Positions 35,407 through 43,532 of a stretch of 64,000 nucleotides of DNA are shown here, in pieces. The DNA comes from Streptococcus oricebi (GTDB taxonomy: Bacteria; Bacillota; Bacilli; Lactobacillales; Streptococcaceae): NCBI RefSeq assembly GCF_017883985.1, contig NZ_PRDG01000005.1, positions 62,001-126,000 of the forward strand. The letters run 5' to 3'. The translations under genes and the position numbers were made by a program. Position 1 is the first letter of the stretch, and each line of letters begins with the position of its first letter. The notes below the pieces were generated by a model that worked only from the letters and a program-made list of their open reading frames with translations, did no database searches and was not told the origin of the DNA.

Positions 35407-36012
35407 ATGAAATTATACAAACTTCTTTCTTTGACCGTCCTCTGTTCCTGCTTGTTTTTAGGAGCATGCGGTAAAAAGGAAAAGACTGAAACAAGCTCTA
35501 GTTCTTCCAAGACTAGTCAGACCAGTCAGTCCACTAGCCAAGCTAGCAGTCAGAAGAATAATGCTAGTGCCAGCAGTCAGGCTGGGTCAAGTCAGCCTGA
35601 GGCCAGCTCATCAGCCTCAACAGCGCCAACTGAAAGCAAGGGGACAGAGACTAGCCAACAGGCCGGTAGCGCTCAAGGAAAGATGAATCTTACAGCCATC
35701 ATCAATGGGGACTTCTCTAGTGTAGCTGGGACTTGGCGGAATGACCGAGGTGAAACACTTGTTTTTGATTCTAGTGGTTTTGTATCAAATGGGACGACTT
35801 CTAATTACGAGCTTCGCGATATTGCATTATATGAGGGAGATAAGTTGTCTGCAGGTCTGGTTCCGACAGAAGCCACTATTGGAGGGGCGCCGATATATAT
35901 GATTCCTGCAGGAACTATTTATTATTCTGAGCAGAGTACAGAAAAAGATAGAATTTATGTAGGTTCGAGTTTGGCAGATAATGTTGCCCACCCTTATTAT
36001 AAGGTAGACTAA
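35407..36012 (+). CDS. DUF6287-domain lipoprotein
   Basis: 201 residues. Signal peptide MKLYKLLSLTVLCSCLFLGAC with lipobox L-G-A-C, so lipid is attached at C21. A Ser/Thr/Gln-rich linker runs to about residue 95. The C-terminal domain MNLTAIINGDFSSVAGTWRN ... TEKDRIYVGSSL resembles the streptococcal DUF6287 lipoprotein domain, of unknown role at the cell surface. The ATG at 35407 sits behind GAGGT; the ATG at 35404 is nearly as likely. A broken copy follows. Confidence 0.82.
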   Translation: MKLYKLLSLTVLCSCLFLGACGKKEKTETSSSSSKTSQTSQSTSQASSQKNNASASSQAGSSQPEASSSASTAPTESKGTETSQQAGSAQGKMNLTAIINGDFSSVAGTWRNDRGETLVFDSSGFVSNGTTSNYELRDIALYEGDKLSAGLVPTEATIGGAPIYMIPAGTIYYSEQSTEKDRIYVGSSLADNVAHPYYKVD

Positions 36013-36045
36013 CAGTTCGTTATTAAAACAGCCGAGGTAATCACG

Positions 36046-36193
36046 ATGAAATTATACAAGCTTCTTTCTTTGACCGCCCTCTGTTCCAGCTAATGTTAAA
36101 TTCCTATCAGATGAGGATAGGGGACAAGACCGTATCTATATCGGGGAGGATACCAATAGTGCGGTTCAGCACCCTCTTTATAGGGTAAGTTAA
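36046..36193 (+). pseudogene. Relic of a second DUF6287 lipoprotein gene
   Basis: Starts with the same SD and signal sequence (MKLYKLLSLTALCSS, then a stop). About 50 bases later GQDRIYIGEDTNSAVQHPLYRVS continues to a stop at 36193, parallel to KDRIYVGSSLADNVAHPYYKVD of the intact gene. The linker and most of the domain are deleted. No functional product is possible. Confidence 0.85.
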
Positions 36194-36217
36194 AGTTTAC
36201 TGTTCTGCTCTTATCTT

Positions 36218-36258
36218 GCAAAAGTCACTTGGACTCTGTCCAAGTGACTTTTGCTTAC
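36218..36258 (+). terminator. Terminator after the lipoprotein genes
   Basis: 16-bp perfect stem GCAAAAGTCACTTGGA / TCCAAGTGACTTTTGC with a CTCTG loop. The T tract lies within the stem arm. Confidence 0.78.
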
Positions 36259-36287
36259 TTCTCCATGTTTCATAAATGTTAGCTAAC

Positions 36288-36457
36288 TGCAACAGTTGCA
36301 AACTATCCTTTTGAAAATATGTTTAATCCAGCTCTACCGCTCTTTCTGGCCCCTCCAATGTAACAAATGGATAACAAATGCAGATTTTTTTAGACAGGAG
36401 GAGCCATTCTGTCAATTCAGATATTTTCTAATTAGTAAAAAAATGGTAAGGTATAAT
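36288..36457 (+). promoter_or_regulatory. Promoter region of the LPXTG protein gene
   Basis: TATAAT at 36452-36457, 80 bases before the start, with a weak -35. Farther up TGCAAC-A-GTTGCA (36288-36300) is a small perfect inverted repeat that may be an operator. Nothing else is recognisable. Confidence 0.45.
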
Positions 36458-36536
36458 AGTCAGCTTTTTTGCGGTGGCAACATAAAAAAACAGGATTTAA
36501 GAACAATTTTTGTTTCTTAAAAAGGAGAAAGAAATT

Positions 36537-39032
36537 ATGTATAAGAAAAAATTGATTAGTGCTCTGACTTTTGGGGCGCTTACTTTGTCGCTCTTTGCTG
36601 GGAAAGTCAGCCAGGCCGATGAGCTTGTAGAGGAAGTGGCTGGAGACCAGGCCAGCCAACAAGAGGCGACGACTCAAGCGAGTCCAGTGAGTCAAGAGCA
36701 AGTAGCCCAGGCTAAGAGCCAGCTGGATCAGGCCAATGCAACAGTCGCTCAAGACCAGGCAGCTGTTCAAGCAGCCCAATCCCAAGCTGAAACAGCTAAG
36801 GGACAATTAGATCAAGCCCAGGCCAAGCAAGCAGAAGCCCAAGCGGCAGTTCAAGAGGCCAATCCAGCTAGCATTCAAGCAGCCAAGGATGAAGTCAAGG
36901 CCCAAGAAGCGGCTCAAAATGACAAGAAGGCCCAAGTAGAGCAAAAAGACAAGGAAGTGGCTCAGGTCCAAGAAAAGGTTACCGCCCAGGAAGAGCTTGT
37001 TAAGCAAGAAAAAGAAAAAGTAGCAAGCGAAGATAAGAAAGTAGCAGATGCTAAGGCAGTAGTTCAGACTGCCCAAGACAATCTGACTGCCAATGGTCAA
37101 GCTAAGGCAGCTCAAGAAGTAAGCAAGGCCCAAGACAAGGTAACAGCAGATCGTGCGGCAGTCAAAGAAGCTGAGAGCAATCTGGCTGATGCCCAAAAAT
37201 CAGCTGCAGAACGTCAAGCCAAGGCCCAAGAAACTCAAAAGGCCAAGACTGAGGCTGAAACTGAAGCAAATGCCAAAAAGACTGAACTAGACCAGGCTAG
37301 CCAAGCGGCTAATGACAAGCAAGCCTTGCTCAATCAAGCCCAAGCAGCCCTGACAGCAGCTCAAAAAGGCAGCAACAATGCGGCGGATATTTTGGCCGGC
37401 AACAGCATTACCCTATCAGGTGAGTATATCGCAGCCCTCAAACAAATTGCGACCAATAAGGCAGCGGCTGAAGCTACTCTTAAACAAATCAACAACCATG
37501 ACAAGGCCCTCAATGTTTATAAGGCCAATCCTCAAGACGGCACAACCCTGATGGATACCAACAGCCTGTCTGAAGAAGTCCGGACAGAACTTTCGCTCTT
37601 TGCGGCAGGTTTGATTAACCAAATCAGACAGCAAGTGGGAACATCTGGCGTGGAAGTAGTCAAGTCTGGTCTTGACTTTGCGGACAAGATGGCCCAAGGC
37701 TATAATGCCGATAACTGGACCTGGAATCAGATTAAAACTCAAGGCCACGATGCGCGAGCAGTCAATGCAGCAGCCCGCACTTACAATCTGCCAACAACAG
37801 ATGCCGCAGCAGAAGCGCGTGGTCAACAGTACTATGAAAATGCCATGATTTGGACACCTAAAGAGCAAAATCTCAGCATGGCCAGTCTCAAGGCCAAGGT
37901 TTACGAGTCTATCATTGCCTTTATGTTCAATGGCGAGGAGTGGGACCATGCGGTTTCTATCTCTGGTGTCAATGACGGTGGTGGCAAGGACTACTTTGGT
38001 TTGGACTTCTCTTCTGAATCAGACATTACTATGGCCCACTTTGCCTTGATTGGGGAAAACTTGGCTAAGAATGCTAGCAACTTTAGCACCAGTCCAGCAA
38101 CCCTGGCTAGCTATGATCCGCAACTGGTAGCTCAGGCTCAAGCAACTTATAATCAGGCTAAGGCAGAAAATGATCAGGCTCAAGCAACCAAGCAAGCGGC
38201 CCAAGCTCAATACGACCAGGCCCAAACCAAGCTCAATCAAGCAACCAATGCTTATAATCAAGCTCAAGCAGCCTTGACCAATGATGTGGCAGCTCAAGCT
38301 CAACTCAAGGAAGCCAATGACCGCTTGAATGCAGACTTGGTAGCTCTAGCCCAAGCTCAGGCAGCCTATGAGCAAAGCAAGGCTGATGAAGCTAGCAAGC
38401 AGGCTAGTCTGACTGCGGCTCAAAAGGCTCTTGAAGCAGCAGAGGCTAGTCAAAAGGCAGCCCAAACAAGCTTGAATGAGGCGGAAACCAGGCTCCAAAA
38501 CCTCAACCAAGATTTGAGTAGTCAAAAGCAAGCCCTGGCTCAATTACAGGCTGAATTGACTAAGTTAGGCCAAGCCCTGGCTCAAGCTCAAGACCGTCTA
38601 TCTAAGCTAGAAAACGCTGATGCCAACCTAGCTAGTGCCCAAGCAGCCCTGGCTCAAGCTCAAGCGGACTACGACGCCAAGCAAGCAGTCTTGAACGCTA
38701 GTCTCTTGAAATTAGAAGCTTCTCAAGCAGTCCAAGCAGCTCGTCAGGCAGACTATGATCGCTTGGCGGCCCAATACCAGGCTCAAAATAGCCTTGAAGA
38801 AGCTCAACAAGTCTTTGATCGGGCGGCTCAAGCCCGGCAAGGGGGTCGTCCGACCTTCACTGCTAATCAAGATCCAGCAGCTCGTCAGAAGAAGGCTCTC
38901 GAGCAAGGCCGCCTACCTCAAACAGGTAGCCAAGAGGCCCAAGCAACTTCAGCAACTGGTCTTTTAGCCCTCTTCCTTGGCCTCGGTTTTCTCCTTGGCA
39001 AACGGAAAAAAGAAGAGCAAGACTTAAACTAG
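36537..39032 (+). CDS. LPXTG-anchored coiled-coil surface protein with SEC10/PgrA-like domain
   Basis: 831 residues. Signal peptide (KKKLISALTFGALTLSLFAGKVSQA). Residues about 40-285 form an Ala/Gln-rich coiled coil. A folded central domain (about 290-535) begins NSITLSGEYIAALKQI and contains NLSMASLKAKVYESIIAFMFNG and YFGLDFSS, matching the SEC10/PgrA surface exclusion domain. A second coiled coil follows to about 770. The C-terminus has LPQTG, a hydrophobic helix and KRKKEEQDLN, the sortase A signal. Start at 36537 fits AAGGAG. Related proteins affect adhesion or conjugation exclusion. Its tail and terminator are repeated after the hydrolase at 40520. Confidence 0.9.
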   Translation: MYKKKLISALTFGALTLSLFAGKVSQADELVEEVAGDQASQQEATTQASPVSQEQVAQAKSQLDQANATVAQDQAAVQAAQSQAETAKGQLDQAQAKQAEAQAAVQEANPASIQAAKDEVKAQEAAQNDKKAQVEQKDKEVAQVQEKVTAQEELVKQEKEKVASEDKKVADAKAVVQTAQDNLTANGQAKAAQEVSKAQDKVTADRAAVKEAESNLADAQKSAAERQAKAQETQKAKTEAETEANAKKTELDQASQAANDKQALLNQAQAALTAAQKGSNNAADILAGNSITLSGEYIAALKQIATNKAAAEATLKQINNHDKALNVYKANPQDGTTLMDTNSLSEEVRTELSLFAAGLINQIRQQVGTSGVEVVKSGLDFADKMAQGYNADNWTWNQIKTQGHDARAVNAAARTYNLPTTDAAAEARGQQYYENAMIWTPKEQNLSMASLKAKVYESIIAFMFNGEEWDHAVSISGVNDGGGKDYFGLDFSSESDITMAHFALIGENLAKNASNFSTSPATLASYDPQLVAQAQATYNQAKAENDQAQATKQAAQAQYDQAQTKLNQATNAYNQAQAALTNDVAAQAQLKEANDRLNADLVALAQAQAAYEQSKADEASKQASLTAAQKALEAAEASQKAAQTSLNEAETRLQNLNQDLSSQKQALAQLQAELTKLGQALAQAQDRLSKLENADANLASAQAALAQAQADYDAKQAVLNASLLKLEASQAVQAARQADYDRLAAQYQAQNSLEEAQQVFDRAAQARQGGRPTFTANQDPAARQKKALEQGRLPQTGSQEAQATSATGLLALFLGLGFLLGKRKKEEQDLN

Positions 39033-39073
39033 TTAAAAAATAAAATCACCCCAGATTGAGGGTGATTTTTTGC
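39006..39073 (+). repeat. Direct repeat, left copy (LPXTG gene tail plus terminator)
   Basis: From AAAAAGAAGAGCAAGACTT through the stop codon and terminator to TTTTTTGC. Nearly identical to 40495-40563. The terminator loop is in opposite orientation in the two copies. Confidence 0.88.
39042..39072 (+). terminator. Terminator of the LPXTG gene
   Basis: AAAATCACCC / GGGTGATTTT with loop CAGATTGA, then a T tract. Confidence 0.9.
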
Positions 39074-39217
39074 CTTCTTTCCGGCTTTTATATTTTATCC
39101 AACTGATTTTCCTTGAAAAGAGTTAGTAAAAAAATACAAAAAACACTCTTTATGTTATACTGTAATCAGAAGTTTTTAGTGTTAGAACTGTTGACAAGTC
39201 TTTGAAGTGGAGGAGAA

Positions 39218-39544
39218 ATGATTAAGGTATACCTTCTGTTGAGTTTTATTGGTGCTGTGCTTCCTTTAGCCCCCTTTAGCCTTTTTCTTTTGGAAAATGG
39301 GCTTAATCTGGGCTTGTTTTTCCATGAATTATTTGCTAGCTACATCAGCTCCTTTTTTGCCCTTGATGTGATAATATCCGCCCTGGTTTTTATTGCCTTT
39401 GTGGTGTCAGAATCCTTAAGAAAGGATAAAAAATGGATGATGTGGTCTATTTTAGGCTTGGTAATTGGTGTCTCTTTTTCTCTCCCGCTGTTTTTACTTT
39501 TTCGTGAGATAGCAGCCAAGAATAGCGACAGGACCTCATGCTGA
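39218..39544 (+). CDS. DUF2834 family membrane protein
   Basis: 108 residues with three predicted membrane helices; LPLAPFSLFLLENGLNLGLFF and ELFASYISSFFALDVIISALV match DUF2834 proteins of unknown function. SD GGAGGAG. A possible -10 (TATACT) lies at about 39155. It stands between the LPXTG gene and the foreign hydrolase. The last residues (AAKNSDRTSC) are unusually polar and may mark a junction. Confidence 0.72.
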   Translation: MIKVYLLLSFIGAVLPLAPFSLFLLENGLNLGLFFHELFASYISSFFALDVIISALVFIAFVVSESLRKDKKWMMWSILGLVIGVSFSLPLFLLFREIAAKNSDRTSC

Positions 39545-39599
39545 GACCTAAAGAGCCACAAGTAGCCTGAAAATTTGAAAGCGTTAAAAAGGAAAAAAC

Positions 39600-40520
39600 A
39601 TGCATAGCCAAGGTACTCCCGAATATATCCTCCTACCTGATAATCGTCGCCTATATACGCAAGTCTTGCAGCCTGTGACAAAGAGCGATGTAACCGTCGT
39701 ATTTGAAAGCGGTAGCGCAAGCACCCGTTCCATTTGGGCAAGGGTACAGCCGAAAATTGCTACTTTTGCTCCTGCCATCGTGTATGATCGTGCCGGGCTG
39801 GGCCTATCTGACCCCGACCCGCAGGGGCGCAGTCTCACCCGTATGGCTGCCGACCTCAACTGCCTACTTGACTATTTTGCTGCGCCCCGCTACATCCTCG
39901 TAGGTCACAGCGCGGGCGGTGCGATAGTGCGCCTTGCTGCCGCACAATGTCCCGAGCGCATCGTTGGGCTGGTTTTGGCAGACCCTGCTGACGAAGCCGA
40001 TGACACGCTATTTTCTCCCGCCTACCGTCACGCCGAACGTATTGTCCTAGCCGTCCATCGTATCCTGGCGCAACTGCACCTTCTCCCCTTGTTCTACCGC
40101 AACCTACTTGCGGCTTTGCCCTCTGATGCCGCTGCTGACTTACGCCACGACGGTATGAGCGCAGCGGTATTTAGTACCTGCATTGAGCAGTCGCGCACTT
40201 TTTTGGACCAACTCTATACCTGGCGCAATACCCCGCCTGATACCGGGAATATTCCCATCAGCATTATTTCTGGGGCCCTACCCGGTAACGGTATCAGCCG
40301 CAATGCTCGCACCCGCTTAAATGTGCTGCATAGACAACGCGCCATCCAATCGCCGTATGGACGGCATGTTGTCGCTCCTCGGTCGGGGCATTATGTACCG
40401 CTTGACGGCGCGGAAGAGCTTACCGATGAAATTATAGGGATGATTCAGCGCAAAACCGCAAAGATTGAATCCAGAGGCCTCGCTAGCTCTAGGCAAAAAG
40501 AAGAGCATGACTTAAACTAG
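39600..40520 (+). CDS. Alpha/beta hydrolase of foreign composition, fused to an LPXTG-gene tail
   Basis: 306 residues. A serine hydrolase fold: VVFESGSAS, YDRAGLGLSDPD, the nucleophile elbow VGHSAGG (Ser about 107), LADPADEAD, and SGHYVPLDG supplying the His. Substrate unknown. Codon use is GC-rich (GCC, CGC, CTG-type) and unlike every neighbour, which indicates recent transfer, probably from a Gram-negative commensal (inference). The last 14 residues GLASSRQKEEHDLN are in frame with and copied from the LPXTG tail GLGFLLGKRKKEEQDLN. They cannot work as an anchor because the LPXTG motif and membrane helix are missing. No signal peptide. SD AAAGGAAA. Confidence 0.85.
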   Translation: MHSQGTPEYILLPDNRRLYTQVLQPVTKSDVTVVFESGSASTRSIWARVQPKIATFAPAIVYDRAGLGLSDPDPQGRSLTRMAADLNCLLDYFAAPRYILVGHSAGGAIVRLAAAQCPERIVGLVLADPADEADDTLFSPAYRHAERIVLAVHRILAQLHLLPLFYRNLLAALPSDAAADLRHDGMSAAVFSTCIEQSRTFLDQLYTWRNTPPDTGNIPISIISGALPGNGISRNARTRLNVLHRQRAIQSPYGRHVVAPRSGHYVPLDGAEELTDEIIGMIQRKTAKIESRGLASSRQKEEHDLN

Positions 40521-40563
40521 TTAAAAACCATAAAATCACCCTCAATCCAGGGTGATTTTTTGC
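40495..40563 (+). repeat. Direct repeat, right copy
   Basis: Copy of 39006-39073 with a few substitutions and two inserted bases. It supplies the hydrolase stop codon and terminator. Confidence 0.88.
40532..40562 (+). terminator. Terminator of the hydrolase gene
   Basis: AAAATCACCC / GGGTGATTTT with loop TCAATCCA, then T6. Confidence 0.9.
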
Positions 40564-40642
40564 TTGTTCAGAACAGATATTTAGTCCGGGTCCAGGAGGT
40601 GATAGAGCCGAGGCGGGGTGGAACTTTGGCGGTTAAGAGGAC

Positions 40643-41626
40643 TTACTTGGCCTTTCTCTGACTCTTGCTTCGGGTCTCCTCGGCTTGCTTGCGGACCTGT
40701 CGAGGGTAGAGGCCGGTGTATTTTTTAAAGAGGCTGGAAAAGCGGCTATGGGACTGGTAGCCGACAGACAAGGCTACTTCCTTGATATTGAGGGGGGTGG
40801 TGATTAGGAGCTGCTTGGCCATGCTGATTCGCCGCCTTTGGATAAACTCGGTCAGGGTCATGTGGTACTTGCTTTTGAAGGCGGTTTTGAGCTTGGTCTT
40901 ACTCATCATGGCAATCTGGGCCAGCAGGTCCTGGGAGATGTCCTTGGCAAAATGCTCCTTGATGTAGGTGCTAACACTACTTAAGGCCAAGTCGTCCGCC
41001 TCGGTCAGGGGAGGCTGGCTCTTTTGCTGGTAGTAGTCATTGATAAGGAGGCTTAGCCATTCCCTAGCCTTAATCTCGTAGAAGAGCTCGCTCCCCAGGG
41101 AGGTCAACTTATAGTGGCTGATTTCTTCGGCGATTTTCTCCAGTTTACTAATGGTCAGCTGCTGGGAGTTTTGAAAGATTTTCTGGATTTCCTGCTGGCT
41201 CAAGTGGAGGTTGTCGGTCAGATATTCGTCAATCATACTTTCTTTAAAGGCCAGGCTGATGGCTTGAAAGTTGGAGTGGGCGTGCAGGAGCAAACGCAGG
41301 TCCTGCTGGTCCTTGAAACTGCTCAGGCTACTCTGGCTGTTGAGGCTTTGGTAGGGCAGGAGGTTTTCGCCACTGACCGCCTTGAGGTAGCTGGATAGGG
41401 CTAGGCAGTTTGAATCTTCTTCAAAGTTGAGACTGGCCAAGAAATCTTCCTTAACCTGCAAGTCGTGGATATGAATGGAGAAGTAGAGGGTTTCATAAAT
41501 CCAGTGAAAACCAGCTAGCTTGTCCTGGTCGATAAAGTAGGTTTGACCATGGCTAGAAAAATGGAGGCAGTCTTGGAGGAGGCTACTTTGGTCGGCTAGG
41601 GTCAAAAGGTTGAGGCTGGCTTTCAT
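40643..41626 (-). CDS. AraC-family transcriptional regulator
   Basis: 327 residues. The last 110 residues are the two-HTH AraC domain: DISQDLLAQIAMMSKTKLKTAF, then FIQRRRISMAKQLL and IKEVALSVGYQSHSRFSSLFKKYTG. The N-terminal 210 residues would bind a ligand. It is divergent from two YbtPQ-like ABC genes. In Yersinia the AraC protein YbtA controls ybtPQ in response to a siderophore, so this one likely activates the adjacent transporter operon when its substrate is present (inference). SD AAAGGAG. Confidence 0.9.
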   Translation of the reverse strand: MKASLNLLTLADQSSLLQDCLHFSSHGQTYFIDQDKLAGFHWIYETLYFSIHIHDLQVKEDFLASLNFEEDSNCLALSSYLKAVSGENLLPYQSLNSQSSLSSFKDQQDLRLLLHAHSNFQAISLAFKESMIDEYLTDNLHLSQQEIQKIFQNSQQLTISKLEKIAEEISHYKLTSLGSELFYEIKAREWLSLLINDYYQQKSQPPLTEADDLALSSVSTYIKEHFAKDISQDLLAQIAMMSKTKLKTAFKSKYHMTLTEFIQRRRISMAKQLLITTPLNIKEVALSVGYQSHSRFSSLFKKYTGLYPRQVRKQAEETRSKSQRKAK

Positions 41627-41689
41627 AAAAACTCCTTTAAATACTATGATTAGCCAAATACTACAATTCGTCAGAAAATCTAATCTTTC

Positions 41690-41718
41690 TTGTAGGGGTT
41701 GGGATGGAGTGTTAAAAT
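41690..41718 (+). promoter_or_regulatory. Promoter of the ABC/ECF operon
   Basis: TTGTAG (41690-41695), 17 bases, TAAAAT (41713-41718). The non-consensus -35 fits an activator-dependent promoter. Confidence 0.55.
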
Positions 41719-41789
41719 AATCTTAGAACTATTATACCAATTTAGGCTTATTTTACAAGTTAACCCCCAAGCTGACAAGGAGTTTCTCA

Positions 41790-43532
41790 ATGTTTACGCT
41801 TTATAAGAGACTATTTTCCTATATTCCCAACTACCAATATCTGGCTTATCTTGCTATTTTACTCTCAAGCCTCTCCTCGGCCTTGATGGTCATGAGCCTT
41901 TACTTTATCTATGTTTTCTTGACGGACTTAATCAGTTTAGGCCAGCAGGGGCAGGCTTTTTCCCAGGCCCTACTTATTGTCTTTTTGATGATTATGGCCT
42001 CCTTTCTTTATGTCGGTTCGGGCCTCATTTCTCATCTGGTGGCCTTTCGGCTTGAAACCAACTTGCGCAAGAAGGGGATTGACGGGCTCTTACAGTCTAA
42101 TTTTTCCTTTTTTAGTCAGTCTTCCTCAGGGAAGATTAGAAAGATTATTGATGACAATGCAGCTGAAACCCATGGTCTGGTGGCCCATCTGATTCCAGAT
42201 ATTGCTGGGGTTATCACCACTCCGCTCTTGATTTTGCTGCTAAGTCTATTCATCAACCCCTACCTGACTCTCTTGCTCTTTTTACTAGTTTTTATCGGTT
42301 CTTGGCTGGTCAAGGATATGACCGGTCAGGTGGAGCTGATGGAGCGCTATAGCCAGGCCCTGGAAAATTTGAATAGTGCAACGGTTGAGTATGTCAGGGG
42401 TATCCAGGTTATCAAGATTTTCAAGACCTCGGTGGACTCTTTTCGGGCCCTGTCCAAGGCTATCGACTCTTACTCCAGAGATGCCCTTAACTATAGTTTT
42501 AGTTGTCGCAGGGCCTATGTTCTCTTTCAGGTGCTTTTTGTAGTCTATATTCTTTTTGTCTTGACGGGGCTTCTTCTATTTGTCCCACTGGCAGGCCAGC
42601 TAGTCCTTCTGCCTCAAATCCTCTTTCTTTTCTCGGTATTGGGTCTGCTCTTTACCTGTTTTATGAAGGTTATGTATGTCAGCATGTACCAGTATAAGAG
42701 TGCCCAGGTTCTGGATAAGATTGAGAACCTCTATGCAGATATGACCAAGGACCGGGTCTATCAGGGAGAGGAAGAGGATTTGGCGGAAGCTAGTATCGAA
42801 TTTCGGAAGGTCTCTTTTGCCTATCCAGATAGTCCGGCGGTCATCAAAGACCTGTCCTTTTCCCTGGCGGCTAAGAAGGTCTACGCCCTAGTAGGCTCTA
42901 GCGGTAGTGGGAAATCCACCCTGGCTCGTTTGCTAGCAGGCTTTTATCAGCCTAGTTCAGGGCAAATCCTGCTGGGAGGCAAGCCTCTTGAGTCTTACCG
43001 GCAAGAGGCCTTGATGGAGCAGGTTTCCTTTGTCTTTCAGGAGGCCAGACTTTTTAAAATGTCAATTTTTGATAATGTCCAAATTGGCAAGCCCAGTGCC
43101 AGTCGAGACCAGGTTTTGAAGGCCTTGGAAGAGGCTGGTTGCCAGGATATTCTGGCTAAGTTTCCCCAAAGGGAGGAGACCCTTATTGGCTCTAAGGGAG
43201 TTCATCTATCGGGTGGGGAAAAGCAGCGGATTGCCCTGGCTCGGGCTATCTTGAAGGATCCCAAACTGCTTATCTTAGATGAGGCCTCAGCTTCGACGGA
43301 CCTAAATAATGAATACAAGATTCAGCAGGCCTTTGCCCGCCTTATCAAGGATAAGACGGTCTTGATTATTGCCCACCGCCTACCTTCTATCAAGGGGGTT
43401 GATGAAATCTTGCTGATGGAACAGGGGCAGATTGTCGAGCGGGGTAGCCATGACTTCTTGATGGAAAAGGCTGGTCGCTACTGTATCTTGCAAGAGCTCT
43501 ATGCCCAAGCTAGTGAATGGAGGGTCTTATGA
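41790..43532 (+). CDS. ABC half-transporter (YbtP/IrtA-like), membrane and ATPase domains
   Basis: 580 residues: six membrane helices (1-310) then an ATPase with Walker A LVGSSGSGKST, Q-loop FVFQEARLF, signature HLSGGEKQRIALARAI, Walker B LLILDEASAS and switch His IIAHR. It pairs with the next gene, whose start overlaps the stop (ATGA). Related pairs with exporter fold import siderophores or metallophores (YbtPQ, IrtAB) and occur beside ECF genes in the equibactin locus of Streptococcus equi. SD AAGGAG. Confidence 0.88.
   Translation: MFTLYKRLFSYIPNYQYLAYLAILLSSLSSALMVMSLYFIYVFLTDLISLGQQGQAFSQALLIVFLMIMASFLYVGSGLISHLVAFRLETNLRKKGIDGLLQSNFSFFSQSSSGKIRKIIDDNAAETHGLVAHLIPDIAGVITTPLLILLLSLFINPYLTLLLFLLVFIGSWLVKDMTGQVELMERYSQALENLNSATVEYVRGIQVIKIFKTSVDSFRALSKAIDSYSRDALNYSFSCRRAYVLFQVLFVVYILFVLTGLLLFVPLAGQLVLLPQILFLFSVLGLLFTCFMKVMYVSMYQYKSAQVLDKIENLYADMTKDRVYQGEEEDLAEASIEFRKVSFAYPDSPAVIKDLSFSLAAKKVYALVGSSGSGKSTLARLLAGFYQPSSGQILLGGKPLESYRQEALMEQVSFVFQEARLFKMSIFDNVQIGKPSASRDQVLKALEEAGCQDILAKFPQREETLIGSKGVHLSGGEKQRIALARAILKDPKLLILDEASASTDLNNEYKIQQAFARLIKDKTVLIIAHRLPSIKGVDEILLMEQGQIVERGSHDFLMEKAGRYCILQELYAQASEWRVL

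Noticed and set aside
36296..36520. 74-codon frame before the LPXTG gene
   Set aside because: No SD, unusual Cys/Trp-rich composition, and it runs through the promoter region.
36700..38800. Tandem DNA repeats or CRISPR-like array in the LPXTG gene
   Set aside because: The repetitive look comes from Ala/Gln-rich coiled-coil codons; spacing and sequence are irregular and the frame is continuous.
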